64,000 nucleotides of DNA from Synechococcus sp. Nb3U1 (GCF_021533835.1 NZ_JAKFYQ010000003.1:294938-358937); one strand, 5' to 3'. Positions 1-9,051 are shown, counted from the stretch's first letter. A program made the numbers and translations. Notes: generated by a model from the sequence alone, not told the origin.

Positions 1-2
1 AC

Positions 3-1250
3 CAGGGTTACGACAGCTTTAATCTGGGTTTAGTGGTTTTGTCTGGAGTTGGTGAATCTGTTACTGCATCGCGTCTCGAAAAGGTTTTGCACTATCTCTA
101 TCAGCACCTTGATGAATTCTACAGTGCGCAGGGACTGCGGGCCTACAAGGACAAGTTTCATCCCAATTGGGAGCCTCGCTACTTAGTGTATGAACATCTA
201 GCTGATCTACCTGATGTAGTGATTGCTTTGGTTAGAGCTGATTCGGGTGATCGCCTACAGGACTATTTTGGGGCACAATTTTTTAGTATGGTGCTGACGC
301 AGAGCCTGAAATGGGCATCTCAAGTTGCTCCAATTGTGCTGAGCCTGGGATTGTTTGTTCTCTCTGTCTGGGTGATCACAAATGAGCTGAGACACCACAG
401 GCTCGGCGATGTTCTCAACAATATGGCAGCCATTCCGATCTGGACACTTGTGGGGGCAGTTGTACTAACAATCCTCAACTATGTTTTTCTGACCGGCTAC
501 GACACGCTGGCTACCCGCCTTGTGGGTTGTCCGCTTCCCTACCCTAAAACTGCTCTGGTCGCGGTGATTAGCTATGCCATCAGCAACAGCATCGGCCTAT
601 CACTGCTGAGTGGCAGTGCTATTCGTTACCGCTTCTACAGTAACTGGGGGTTTAGCCCTGGCCAAATTGGCCAGATTATTGCCTTTTGTAATCTGAGTTT
701 CTGGGTTGGCTTATTTGCGGTGGGGGGAGTAGTATTTTCAGTTGAGCCCTTATCGGTGCCAGGTGTTTTGCATCTGCCCTTTTCAGGGGTGCATCCTCTG
801 GGCATTTTATTTTTGGCAATTATCTTCACCTACCTCTTGCTCAGTAGTAGGAGTCGTCGCAGAATCAAACTTGGGGGGTGGGTATTGCCTCACATACCTC
901 TGAAACTATCGTTAGGGCAAGTTGTTGTTACCTCATGCGACTGGGCCTTGGCGGCTGGCGCTCTCTATCTCTTGCTGCCTGATCATCCAAACCTTACCTA
1001 CTTCATCTTTTTTGGGAACTATTTGCTTGCTCAAATTGCTGGTATTGTCAGCAACGTACCGGGTGGACTAGGTGTTTTCGAAACTGTGTTCATCTTGCTG
1101 CTCTCTCCTCCAATCGCTTCTGAGCAGATCTTGGGAGCGCTGCTTGTCTACCGTACGATTTATTATTTTCTGCCCTTTCTGGTTAGCATTTCGTTGCTAG
1201 TTCTGTGGGAACAAAGAAAACTCAGGTCTGTGTCAAAACTTCAATCTTAG
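3..1250 (+). CDS. MprF-like protein, 5'-truncated by window edge (synthase-domain end followed by flippase membrane domain)
   Basis: The reading frame is open from base 3, so the gene begins upstream of the window; the GTG at 33 is internal. The first ~80 residues carry hallmarks of the C-terminal end of the DUF2156 aminoacyl-phosphatidylglycerol synthase domain (FNLGLVVLSGVGES, then FYSAQGLRAYKDKFHPNWEPRYLV). They are followed by about eight membrane segments matching the UPF0104/MprF flippase domain (LTGYDTLATRLVG, LSGSAIRYRFYS, SNVPGGLGVFE, VYRTIYYFLPF). In known MprF proteins the flippase comes first and DUF2156 last; here the order is reversed. The likely role is aminoacylation and flipping of phosphatidylglycerol. 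The gene is visibly AT-richer than its neighbours and has no GGATCC site, which suggests transfer. Confidence 0.8.
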   Translation, partial: QGYDSFNLGLVVLSGVGESVTASRLEKVLHYLYQHLDEFYSAQGLRAYKDKFHPNWEPRYLVYEHLADLPDVVIALVRADSGDRLQDYFGAQFFSMVLTQSLKWASQVAPIVLSLGLFVLSVWVITNELRHHRLGDVLNNMAAIPIWTLVGAVVLTILNYVFLTGYDTLATRLVGCPLPYPKTALVAVISYAISNSIGLSLLSGSAIRYRFYSNWGFSPGQIGQIIAFCNLSFWVGLFAVGGVVFSVEPLSVPGVLHLPFSGVHPLGILFLAIIFTYLLLSSRSRRRIKLGGWVLPHIPLKLSLGQVVVTSCDWALAAGALYLLLPDHPNLTYFIFFGNYLLAQIAGIVSNVPGGLGVFETVFILLLSPPIASEQILGALLVYRTIYYFLPFLVSISLLVLWEQRKLRSVSKLQS

Positions 1251-1365
1251 TATTGTGTTTTTTTATTGGGCACCTTGATTTATTCCAAGGTAGTGAAAAG
1301 AGTGAGGGCTAGACCCTTATCGTCTTGAGCTGGTGGCAGGCTAAGGCCAACGCTTAGCATCCGTA

Positions 1366-1396
1366 ATATCAATTCTCTAAATACCCGCTACACATA
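1366..1396 (+). repeat. Left terminal inverted repeat of the IS630-family element
   Basis: This 31-bp segment matches the reverse complement of 2460-2490 at about 23 positions, with the outer ATATCAA and inner GCTACA blocks conserved. It lies just beyond the original transposase stop codon. Confidence 0.65.
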
Positions 1397-2436
1397 GAGA
1401 ATCGACAATCCAATCCCACTGAGTCAGCGATCGCAGCGACTCAGCCGACAAACCCACTGGCTGATGGCGTGCTGGAGTTGGCCAACATCATCAAAGTGAA
1501 CCCAAGCTAGCTCCCGCTTGAGTTCCCGCCAGACCCGCTCAATGGGATTGACCTCAGGGCAATAAGGCGGCTGAAACACCAAGATGACATTGTCCGCTAT
1601 CGTCAGGTTCTGAGCCGTATGGGCTGCGGCATTATCCACCTGAATCAGATGTAAATCATCGGGGAACTGAGCCGCAAAGCTGTGCAAAAACGCCTCAAAA
1701 CAACAACTGTCGAGATGAGAAAACTCGACCATCCACGAGGCACCGCTCAGCGGTTCCACGAGACCGTACAGCCACCGATACACAAACTCCCATTGAATTG
1801 AACCCATCGGCTGCACCCCAAAGCCCGTCAACTTGCGATGTTGAACCGTCAGCAGTCCGACGCGGCTCTCATCGCTGCACCAATAGCGGATTCGCCTCCT
1901 GTAGCGTTGTCTCAAGGCTGGCGGAAGCGACTGGCTGATCTGGGCTGCAAGGTTTGCTTAAAGGATTCGCACGCCCCAGGAGTCTGCTTCTTTGACACCG
2001 GACGGGGCACTTTGAGCTTCGCTTTGAGCCGATAGCGCACCGTCTTATGCACCGTCTTGTAGGGCACCCGTTGACCATGCACCGCTGCGAGCCACTGCTG
2101 CACCGCTCCATAACTGCTAAAGCCTTCTGGATCTTGCAGTTCCCGCTCTAAAGATGCCAGGACTTCACCGCTAATCGCTCGCGGTCGTCCACTGCGAGAT
2201 GCTACCTCCACCAACCCTTCGAGTCCACTCTGTCGATACTGGCTCAGCCACCGAGACACGGTCGTGCGATGGCAACCGCTCAGTTGGGCTAACTGCTCAA
2301 CACGCTTCGCTTGTCCTGTTTTGAGCCACCACAACACCTGTACTTTACGGCGCTGTGATGACCGTTGCTGTTGTTCCAAGACGGCTTTTAGTTCTTCTGC
2401 TGTTTCAGCGATATCGATTTTGAGGACTCCACTCAT
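1377..2436 (-). pseudogene. IS630-family transposase, two frameshifts
   Basis: The start at 2436 opens a helix-turn-helix region (KRVEQLAQLSGCHRTTVSRW), followed by the IS630 winged-helix linker (RLKAKLKVPRPVSKKQ). The frame is lost near 1938-1946: reading on in another frame gives QISQSLPPALRQRYRR joined to the catalytic half, with the DDE residues in CSDESRVGL, IQVDNAAAHTA and PPYCPEVNPIERVW. A second shift near 1424-1435 stops the frame early; in a third frame the expected tail SLTQWDWIVDSLCVAGI continues to a stop at 1377. IS630 members can use programmed shifting, but no slippery A-run is visible at either break and two breaks argue for decay. Transposition in cis is probably lost. Confidence 0.85.
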
Positions 2437-2459
2437 GGCGGTTGGCTCTAACGTCTTCT

Positions 2460-2490
2460 TATATGTAGCAAATCTTCGGAGATTTGATAT
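2460..2490 (-). repeat. Right terminal inverted repeat of the IS630-family element
   Basis: Partner of the left inverted repeat at 1366-1396. It sits 24 bases upstream of the transposase start codon at 2436, where the promoter-proximal end of an IS630 element is expected. Confidence 0.65.
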
Positions 2491-2633
2491 GAGCTGCGAT
2501 ATTTGTAACTCGAATTAAGTCCTCGCTGTTCGATTGTCCATTGGAGCTTTGACTGGATGCCGAAGACACTCGTGGGAGTCTCATAGGGCGAAATGTAAAG
2601 TTTTATGTCTCCATTCAACACTTCTGCCCCTAA

Positions 2634-3818
2634 CTAAACCTCCTGCACAGTTAAAAGTCGGGATCCGACCAATCGTTGTAGCCAAGGGGTGAGGAATTCC
2701 CGGTTTGCCAATTGTTGCTGGGGATCCTGAGTTTCTAGGGGAAAAGGAGCTAGGGCGCGCAAGGCAGCGGTGGTGACACAAAACATGGATTTCTGAAAGC
2801 TTAAACAGATTTTTACCCGCAGATCATCTTCTCCCCGCAGGCTACGGCGATAGTGTTCCCGTAAATAGGGGGGCAAATGCCGCATCATATCCTGCATCAG
2901 CAGGGTGGGTGGGATCCCAGCACTGCCCACTGGCAGCGGATCCGCATACAATGCCCCATAGGCAAAATCCGCCTGTTCCTCCGGGATCTGCCCGGCCTGG
3001 GCATTGTAAGACAGGGTACCCATGAAGGGAAACGAGCGGAAGAACACCGCCTCCACGTAGGGAATGGCGGTATCCGGCAGGAAGGTCAGCCCCACCGACT
3101 GCGGGATCACCTCATGGCGTTGACCCCAAATGCGCGGGGCATAAGTAATCGGTTTGTCAGCAGCATCCACCAACCCCTGCTGCACATGGGCCACCACATC
3201 GGTAATGGTCAGGTGAGGTTCCGTCTCGTAGCGCTTGGCCAAAGCCAAGAACAGATCGCTCATCACCCGCCAGAACTGGCCCAAACCGCTGTACATGGCC
3301 AGCATCCGCACCTGTTCCAGACCAAAATCGGGGAAGAACAGCCCCAAGCCCCGCAAAAAAGGGTTGAACTGGATCTTGGCTCGAATGGCGGCCTTGGCCC
3401 GTTCGATAAACTCCGGCGTATCCAGATGGGCATCCAAACCGCCCCCCCCATGCCAAAGCATGGCCTTCATGCAGTATTCAGCAAACTCGTAGTTGATGCG
3501 GTCATGCCAAAGGTAACGCAGCCACTTGCCAGGGGTAATCTCGCCATTGAAATACTTAAAGGCTGGGAACAGCTCCAGAAATTGGTGGTCGGCGATGAAG
3601 ATCAAATTGCGGGAATAGGCATCCAACACCTCCCCGTAGCTGTGGAGGATCCCGATCACCTCCAGACGGTTGATCAGCGAATCCGGCAGCAGGGCACCCC
3701 CCGCCTCCAAGCGCTGCAAAATCGGGCGAATCCGCACCTGATCCAACGGATCCAGACCCACCAGCAGAAAACAGGAGGGAGAAAGAGAAGAGCCATCACG
3801 AGGCAAAGTGGAAGTCAT
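2634..3818 (-). CDS. CO2 hydration protein of the NDH-1MS complex (ChpX/ChpY, Cup family)
   Basis: A 394-residue protein of the ChpX/ChpY (CupB/CupA) family, which converts CO2 to bicarbonate on the cytosolic face of specialised thylakoid NDH-1 complexes. Recognition rests on overall family resemblance (for example the segments FKYFNGEITPGKWLRYLWHD and NPFLRGLGLFFPDFGLEQVR) and on its place directly after ndhF and ndhD, 56 bp downstream of ndhD on the same strand. Length is nearer to CupB/ChpX than to the longer CupA/ChpY, and no cupS gene follows; instead the decayed IS630 element lies downstream. The gene order ndhF-ndhD-cup is the one usually seen for the inducible CupA set, so the paralogue cannot be settled from the sequence alone. 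Confidence 0.85.
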   Translation of the reverse strand: MTSTLPRDGSSLSPSCFLLVGLDPLDQVRIRPILQRLEAGGALLPDSLINRLEVIGILHSYGEVLDAYSRNLIFIADHQFLELFPAFKYFNGEITPGKWLRYLWHDRINYEFAEYCMKAMLWHGGGGLDAHLDTPEFIERAKAAIRAKIQFNPFLRGLGLFFPDFGLEQVRMLAMYSGLGQFWRVMSDLFLALAKRYETEPHLTITDVVAHVQQGLVDAADKPITYAPRIWGQRHEVIPQSVGLTFLPDTAIPYVEAVFFRSFPFMGTLSYNAQAGQIPEEQADFAYGALYADPLPVGSAGIPPTLLMQDMMRHLPPYLREHYRRSLRGEDDLRVKICLSFQKSMFCVTTAALRALAPFPLETQDPQQQLANREFLTPWLQRLVGSRLLTVQEV

Positions 3819-3874
3819 GGGAGGAAGGAAGCATCAACAATCAGCCAAAAATCAAACTAAAAATTCAAAGCCAT

Positions 3875-5383
3875 TCAAAGCAAAGTTGGATGACCTACAT
3901 CGCTCACCGGGGCAAGCACCACCGCTGTTGAGGCCGGATCCAGGATATGAACCATCGTCGGCTCTACCCAGCCCGTCACCCAGGCCGGTTGCAACCCCAG
4001 CAGCACCACGATCACCGCCAACACCGCCGCTGGCAACCGTTCCCCCAAGCGTCGCCGGGGCATAGCAATCGCGACATCGGATAGACGGCCAAAGAAAGCG
4101 CGGTTCACCATCAGCAGGAAATAAGCTGCCGTCAGACCCGTCCCGATCATGCACAGCAGGGTCTGCAAGGGGAACACCGGAAAGCTGCCGCGAAAGACGA
4201 TGAACTCGGCGATAAAGCCCACCATACCCGGCGTGCCGCCGCTGGCCATCACCCCCAACACCATCAAACTGCCGATCAACGGTAAGCCCCGCTCTGGATT
4301 GAGCAAGCCCTCTAGCAGCTTCAGATCTCGTGTGCCGGTGTTGGTGTAAACCGCCCCCACCAACAGAAACAGCAGCGCCGAGATCAGACCGTGGCTGATC
4401 ATTTGAAAGATAGATCCCACCAAAGCCAGAGGAGTGGCCGCCGCCGCCGCTAGCAAAATGTAGCCCATATGGGCAATCGAGCTGTAGGCCACCAACTTCT
4501 TCATATCCTGCTGCACCAGGGCATTGAAGGAGCCGTACAGCACGTTCACCACCGCCAAACCCGCCAACCACGGCCCCGCCTGCTCCCAGGCATCCGGCAA
4601 CAGCTGCAAGCCAAAGCGCAACAGGCCATAGGTGCCCAATTTCAGCAGCAACCCTGCCAAGAGCACAGAAATAGGGGTGGAAGCCTCCACGTGCCCATCC
4701 GGCAGCCAAGTATGAAAAGGCACCAAGGGGATTTTAATGGCCAATCCCAACAAAATCGGGATCAACAACAAGCTCTGCTGTACCAAGGGCAGGGGATGAG
4801 CCTGCAACACCGCGTAGGTGAAGCTGTTGGTATCACTCAGCCAACTGAGGCCAAAGAAGCCAATCAAAAGCAGGATCCCGGATAGGGCCGTATACACCAA
4901 AAATTTGGTGGCCGCATAGGTGCGGCGTGGCCCGCCCCAGATGGCAATGAGCAAATAAAGCGGGATCAGCTCGATCTCATAAAACAGGAAAAACAGCAGT
5001 AAGTTCTGCGCCAAAAAGGCCCCTGCCACTGCCGCCGCCAACATCAACAACAGACTGTAATAAAGGCGAGGCCGCTCCACTTTGCCACTAGCCCAAATGG
5101 CGATTAGCACCAGCAAGCCATTCATCACCACTAAAGGTAAGGAAATACCATCCACCCCTAACTCGTAGATCAAGCCCAATTGCGGGATCCAAGGCACCGT
5201 CTCCGCCAGTTGCAAAGATCCCAGACTGGGATCAAATTGCAGCAACAACCCCATACTCAGGCCGAACAAAATCAGCCCAAACGTTAGGGCTAATGTTCGA
5301 TGGATCTGCCGATCCAATTGCTCCGGGATCAACCCAATCACCGCTGCCCCCAGCAATGGGATCCCGATCAATAGGCTTAACAT
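3875..5383 (-). CDS. ndhD: NAD(P)H-quinone oxidoreductase subunit 4 (NdhD3/D4 type)
   Basis: A 502-residue proton-pumping antiporter-like subunit of NDH-1, with about 14 membrane segments. The family features are the conserved glutamate in FLFYEIELIPLYLLI and the lysine/histidine run FHTWLPDGHVEASTPISVLLAG, VQQDMKKLVAYSSIAHMG. It is placed between ndhF and the CO2 hydration gene, so it belongs to the CO2-uptake NDH-1MS complex rather than the respiratory NDH-1L form. The 131-bp gap to ndhF shows no obvious terminator. The sequence alone does not separate D3 from D4. Confidence 0.93.
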   Translation of the reverse strand: MLSLLIGIPLLGAAVIGLIPEQLDRQIHRTLALTFGLILFGLSMGLLLQFDPSLGSLQLAETVPWIPQLGLIYELGVDGISLPLVVMNGLLVLIAIWASGKVERPRLYYSLLLMLAAAVAGAFLAQNLLLFFLFYEIELIPLYLLIAIWGGPRRTYAATKFLVYTALSGILLLIGFFGLSWLSDTNSFTYAVLQAHPLPLVQQSLLLIPILLGLAIKIPLVPFHTWLPDGHVEASTPISVLLAGLLLKLGTYGLLRFGLQLLPDAWEQAGPWLAGLAVVNVLYGSFNALVQQDMKKLVAYSSIAHMGYILLAAAAATPLALVGSIFQMISHGLISALLFLLVGAVYTNTGTRDLKLLEGLLNPERGLPLIGSLMVLGVMASGGTPGMVGFIAEFIVFRGSFPVFPLQTLLCMIGTGLTAAYFLLMVNRAFFGRLSDVAIAMPRRRLGERLPAAVLAVIVVLLGLQPAWVTGWVEPTMVHILDPASTAVVLAPVSDVGHPTLL

Positions 5384-5514
5384 TCTTCTCTCCTAGCCAA
5401 TCGCACCCTCACCACAAAACCTCTGCTAATTGCAAGTCTGAAATGTTCTGATATGTTTTGATCCCGAGTTAACGCCCTCAAGTCGAAGCTAAAGGTAAAG
5501 CCACTGCTCATTCT

Positions 5515-7359
5515 TTAGGCCAACCCCAAGCCAGGAGAGCGCATCAACCAGGTCACCACCACCACCACCCCAATCAAAATCAGCAGCACATACAGTTGCA
5601 TCCGCCCTGACAAGGTGTACTTCAAGGTTTCGCCACTAAATAAAAAGGCCAAGCTCACCCCGTTCACCAAGCCATCCACCCAGTTGCGGTCGAGCCATTC
5701 CAACCCCCGCGAGAGGGCACTGACCGGCTGCACCACCAGGGCTTGATATAACCGCCCTGTATAAAAGTCGTAGGCCAGCAGATCTTGCACCTCCGGCCAG
5801 GGGAGATGCAGCATCCGTTTGCCCCCCCAGTACAGCCAGCCGCCCACACCCGCTCCCACCGCACCGGAGAGAACCAGCAAGGCTGCCATTAGCTTCAATT
5901 TGGGGATCCACCCCGGATAGAGCTGCCAGTGCCAGAGCAGCCAGGGCATGAGCAGGGTTTGCACCGCCAGGATCCCCATTGGCAAAGCCATCAACCAGCC
6001 CACCTCCGGCGCACGGCGGGTCTTGGGCTGTATGGATCCCTGAAATACTAGGCCAAACACCCGCATCAGGTTTAGGGCAGTGAGGCCATTCACCAACAGC
6101 AGCACCCCCACTAAGGCCGGTTGCAAAACGCTATATACCAACGCTAGGCGGGCCATTGTCCAGAAGCAGCCCAGCGGCAACAGCGCTACCATTCCCAAAG
6201 ATCCCACCGCAAAGGCGGTCACTGTAGCAGGCATGCGGCTGCGCAATCCCCCCAATTCCGTCAGGTTCTGGGTTGCAGTGGTGTAGATGATGGATCCCAC
6301 CCCCGTAAATAGCAATGCTTTGGCCATGCCGTGCATCAACAACAGCTCCAGCGCCAAATCCGGCTGCTGCATCCCTACAGCTACGAACACCAAGCCCAAG
6401 TAGGCACTCGTGGAATAGGAAAAGGTGCGTTTGATATCAATTTGCGCCAGCGCCACCAGGGATCCGCCAATCGCCGTAACCGTACCGATAGTAACCAAAA
6501 AGCCATCCGTAATCGGGGAGAGAGCCAAAAGGGGTTGCAGTTTAATCAGCACAAAAGCCCCGCAGGCCACCACCACCGAGTTGCGCATAATTGAGGCCGG
6601 GTTTGGCCCCTCCATCGCCTCATCCAACCACAGGTGCAGCGGAAATTGCGCACATTTTCCCAGTGGCCCCGCCATCAAAGCCAACCCCATCAAGGCCGCC
6701 CAAGTGGGCTCCAAGCTGGCCGTCGCCGCCCAATCCCGCAAATCGGAAAACGTCAAAGCCCCCGAGAAATTGGAAACCGCCACCACCCCCATCAGCAGCA
6801 GCAGATCCCCTACCCGCTTGGTTAAAAAGGCATCCCGCGCCGCCGTCACCACCAAGGGCTGGGCGTACCAGAAGCCCACTAACAGATAGGTAGACAAAGT
6901 GAGCATCTCCAGCAGCGCGTAGCTCAAAAACAGCGAATCACTAATCGCAATGCCAGTGAGAGCTCCCTCAAAAAAGCCCATCAACGCCGAAAAGCGCCCC
7001 AGCCCCCAGTCTTTATCCAAGTAGCCGAGAGCGTAGATCTGCGCCAACAAACTGAGACCGCTGATCCAGACCACTGCCCCCATGGTGATGGGAGAGATTT
7101 CTAGGGACAGGGACAAATCTAGATCCGCCACCTGAAACCAGGGATAGTCCACGATGTAAGGAGCATGACCCCACACCTGCTGCAGCACCAAGGCACCGTG
7201 GGCCAGAGCCACCAAAGTCAGCGAAATGTTGATGTAGGCCGCTGGACGAGGGCCACGGCGCTTGACCCATCCTGTCGCCCAGGGAGTGGCCAAGGCTGCC
7301 CCCGCTAACCCGTAGGAGGGGATCCACCAACTGCTCTCTAATAAAACACTGCCTGACAT
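5515..7359 (-). CDS. ndhF: NAD(P)H-quinone oxidoreductase subunit 5 (NdhF3/F4 type)
   Basis: First gene of the CO2-uptake operon, encoding the large antiporter-like NDH-1 subunit. Motifs include GYLDKDWGLGRFSALMGFFE, FLTKRVGDLLLLMG, GKCAQFPLHLWLDEAMEGP and KRTFSYSTSAYLG. The frame is open to a GTG at 7407, but the ATG at 7359 gives MSGSVLLESSWWIPSYGL, which resembles the usual NdhF3/F4 start; the extra 16 residues come from a low-complexity direct repeat (GTGATCAAAAC twice), so 7359 is preferred. The protein is then about 614 residues, normal for NdhF3/F4 and shorter at the C-terminus than respiratory NdhF1. Confidence 0.92.
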   Translation of the reverse strand: MSGSVLLESSWWIPSYGLAGAALATPWATGWVKRRGPRPAAYINISLTLVALAHGALVLQQVWGHAPYIVDYPWFQVADLDLSLSLEISPITMGAVVWISGLSLLAQIYALGYLDKDWGLGRFSALMGFFEGALTGIAISDSLFLSYALLEMLTLSTYLLVGFWYAQPLVVTAARDAFLTKRVGDLLLLMGVVAVSNFSGALTFSDLRDWAATASLEPTWAALMGLALMAGPLGKCAQFPLHLWLDEAMEGPNPASIMRNSVVVACGAFVLIKLQPLLALSPITDGFLVTIGTVTAIGGSLVALAQIDIKRTFSYSTSAYLGLVFVAVGMQQPDLALELLLMHGMAKALLFTGVGSIIYTTATQNLTELGGLRSRMPATVTAFAVGSLGMVALLPLGCFWTMARLALVYSVLQPALVGVLLLVNGLTALNLMRVFGLVFQGSIQPKTRRAPEVGWLMALPMGILAVQTLLMPWLLWHWQLYPGWIPKLKLMAALLVLSGAVGAGVGGWLYWGGKRMLHLPWPEVQDLLAYDFYTGRLYQALVVQPVSALSRGLEWLDRNWVDGLVNGVSLAFLFSGETLKYTLSGRMQLYVLLILIGVVVVVTWLMRSPGLGLA

Positions 7360-7429
7360 TCGTTTGTTAAGAAACTTTTTAATTGTTTTGATCACCGTTT
7401 TGATCACTATATACCTTGTCCGGTCGGCC

Positions 7430-8635
7430 TCAAACTTGGGCCAAATCTCTCATTAGCCAGACTTGTATTTGAGCTGCGATGCGCTGAGCAGCACCAGGGG
7501 CTCCCATGCGTTGGCGTCCGTGAGCTTGCAGATGTGCGGTGTAGGTGGGATCGGTGGCCAAGCGCTCTAGAAGCTGGCGAAGTAACGTGGGGGCGTGCTC
7601 CACAGACGTGAGGTGAACCGCGGATCCCAGCAGGCGAGTTTGGGCTTCGGCAAAACGGGGGGTAAATTGTGGCCCTTCTCCCGGCAGCGTCATCACCGGC
7701 TTGCCTAGGCCTACGCATTGCTCCGTTGCGGTTCCGGCCATGGCCAGCACTATGGTGGCTCGTTGCGCGCAGGCGCCGAAATCTGTGCAGATGAGGGGCA
7801 TATCACGTCGTTGCGGCGGGATCCAGGCCTGAAGTTGGGCTGGCTCTAGGTTGGGGCTGAGGGCGGCATAGACCTGAATCTCGGGTGGGATCCCCTGCAC
7901 CACCTGCATCATCAAGGCCCAGTTGCGATAGGCTTCCGGCGGACGGGATCCGGGTAGCAGCAACAACGCCGGTCGGTTCGGATCCAGCGGCAAGTCCCTT
8001 TGTGCATCCAGCCCATCCATCATCGGGTTGCCCAGGTAAAAGGTTCTCAATCCGCGTTTGTACAGGGCGGTGGTCGTCAGTTCATCCCGCAGAAAGGATC
8101 CGCGACAGCGCTCTCGACCCATCAACCAGCGTTCCCAGGGCAAATAATCAGAAACCTGCTTTGCAAACGGGATCCAGGCTGGGTGATAGGGGCCTTGTTC
8201 ATCCCGCCAGTAGTAATCCGACTTGGCCGTACCCACAAACCCATAGGGGATACCGCTCCACCAAGCCATCAGCAAGGGCACGATATCCCCCACCGCCAAC
8301 ATCAGATCCGTCTGAGGAGCTTCTTTCCGGATCACTGCCAGTTGTCGCCCTGTTAACCCCAGTAACCCTCCCCGCAGATCTCGCCACAGCTGCCGCCAAT
8401 CCTGATAGATAAACCCTCCCGAGGGCATCACCTGAGGAGTTGCCAAAATCGGGATCCCTTGACGCACATAAGCTTTTCCTTCCCCCACAATCGGCAGGGC
8501 CCGCACTTGGATCCCCAACTGCACAAGGGCAAGAGCAATCCGACTAGCCACCTCATCTTCCCCGTGTCCATTGCTCAGACACAGCACCCGCGGCGGATCC
8601 AATCGGGATCTAGGCTGAATCGAGAGGGATCCCAC
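7430..8635 (-). CDS. Lipid-A-disaccharide synthase-related protein (LpxB-like)
   Basis: A 401-residue protein of the cyanobacterial LpxB-like family. The N-terminal half opens with VLCLSNGHGEDEVASRIA, where LpxB would bind its acceptor, and the C-terminal GT-B donor half has LLLPGSRPPEAYRN and VLAMAGTATEQCVGLGKPV. It lacks close similarity to the canonical lipid A enzyme, so the substrate is not known; a role in envelope glycolipid synthesis is only an inference. It is divergent from the gene at 8692, with 56 bp between the two starts, and ends 70 bp before ndhF begins. Confidence 0.8.
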   Translation of the reverse strand: MGSLSIQPRSRLDPPRVLCLSNGHGEDEVASRIALALVQLGIQVRALPIVGEGKAYVRQGIPILATPQVMPSGGFIYQDWRQLWRDLRGGLLGLTGRQLAVIRKEAPQTDLMLAVGDIVPLLMAWWSGIPYGFVGTAKSDYYWRDEQGPYHPAWIPFAKQVSDYLPWERWLMGRERCRGSFLRDELTTTALYKRGLRTFYLGNPMMDGLDAQRDLPLDPNRPALLLLPGSRPPEAYRNWALMMQVVQGIPPEIQVYAALSPNLEPAQLQAWIPPQRRDMPLICTDFGACAQRATIVLAMAGTATEQCVGLGKPVMTLPGEGPQFTPRFAEAQTRLLGSAVHLTSVEHAPTLLRQLLERLATDPTYTAHLQAHGRQRMGAPGAAQRIAAQIQVWLMRDLAQV

Positions 8636-8691
8636 ATGACACCAGAAATCTCCTCCTAAAATAGAGCCAATCTGAGAGCGGAACTGAGGAG

Positions 8692-9024
8692 ATGATCCGA
8701 AATGAGCGACAACGGGCCGAGTTCATCGCGGCAGTAGAAACCCTCCACCTAGAGGGCCCTTATTTCGTCGAGGAGCGTCTCACCCGCCATCGCGGCCCTT
8801 TTTGGCGGGCGGTGAAGGATGTGCCCGTCGGTGGCACCTGGTGGGAAATTCGCTACTTTCCCGATTGCGAGCGTTATGCCTGGGCCTACTTGCCAGAACA
8901 GCCTAGCCCGCGAGAATTTGCTTGGGGACATACCCTAGAACAAGCGTTTCTCAACGCACTGTGGCAGCAGCCGGAGGCTCCCTCCCTAAGCTCTGCAGAA
9001 GAAAACCATTCCGATTTACAGTGA
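8692..9024 (+). CDS. Conserved hypothetical cyanobacterial protein
   Basis: A soluble 110-residue protein rich in aromatic residues (GPFWRAVKDVPVGGTWWEIR, CERYAWAYLP). I do not recognise a domain. The purine-rich GAGGAG abuts the ATG directly, so a weaker site (GAGAGCGG, 11 bases upstream) may be the one used. It ends 27 bp before thiE on the same strand and is likely co-transcribed with it. Confidence 0.65.
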   Translation: MIRNERQRAEFIAAVETLHLEGPYFVEERLTRHRGPFWRAVKDVPVGGTWWEIRYFPDCERYAWAYLPEQPSPREFAWGHTLEQAFLNALWQQPEAPSLSSAEENHSDLQ

Positions 9025-9051
9025 AGAAAGCTTTTCCCACATGAAGGGAAT

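Larger units (their letters stand above)
1366..2490 (-). mobile_element. IS630-family insertion sequence, decayed
   Basis: An approximately 1.1-kb element holds a broken DDE transposase on the minus strand, bounded by imperfect inverted repeats of about 31 bp (1366-1396 and 2460-2490, 23 of 31 positions matching by eye, sharing ATATCAA and GCTACA). TA dinucleotides at 1367-1368 and 2488-2489 could be the target duplication typical of IS630/Tc1-mariner elements. Size, ends and transposase type agree with IS630. The element separates the mprF-like gene from the CO2-uptake operon. Confidence 0.8.

Noticed and set aside
1912..1950. Programmed -1 frameshifting in the IS630 transposase
   Set aside because: The junction has no A-run or other canonical slippery heptamer, and the same gene has a second, independent frameshift near its 3' end.
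2877..3860. 327-codon open frame on the plus strand
   Set aside because: It is wholly antisense to the CO2 hydration gene; the His/Gln/Arg-rich translation is typical of the reverse of a GC-rich gene and shows no domain.
8636..9051. TPP riboswitch ahead of thiE
   Set aside because: Only 27 bp separate thiE from the gene before it, and no THI-box (CTGAGA with ACCTGA) arrangement was seen in the region upstream of that gene.
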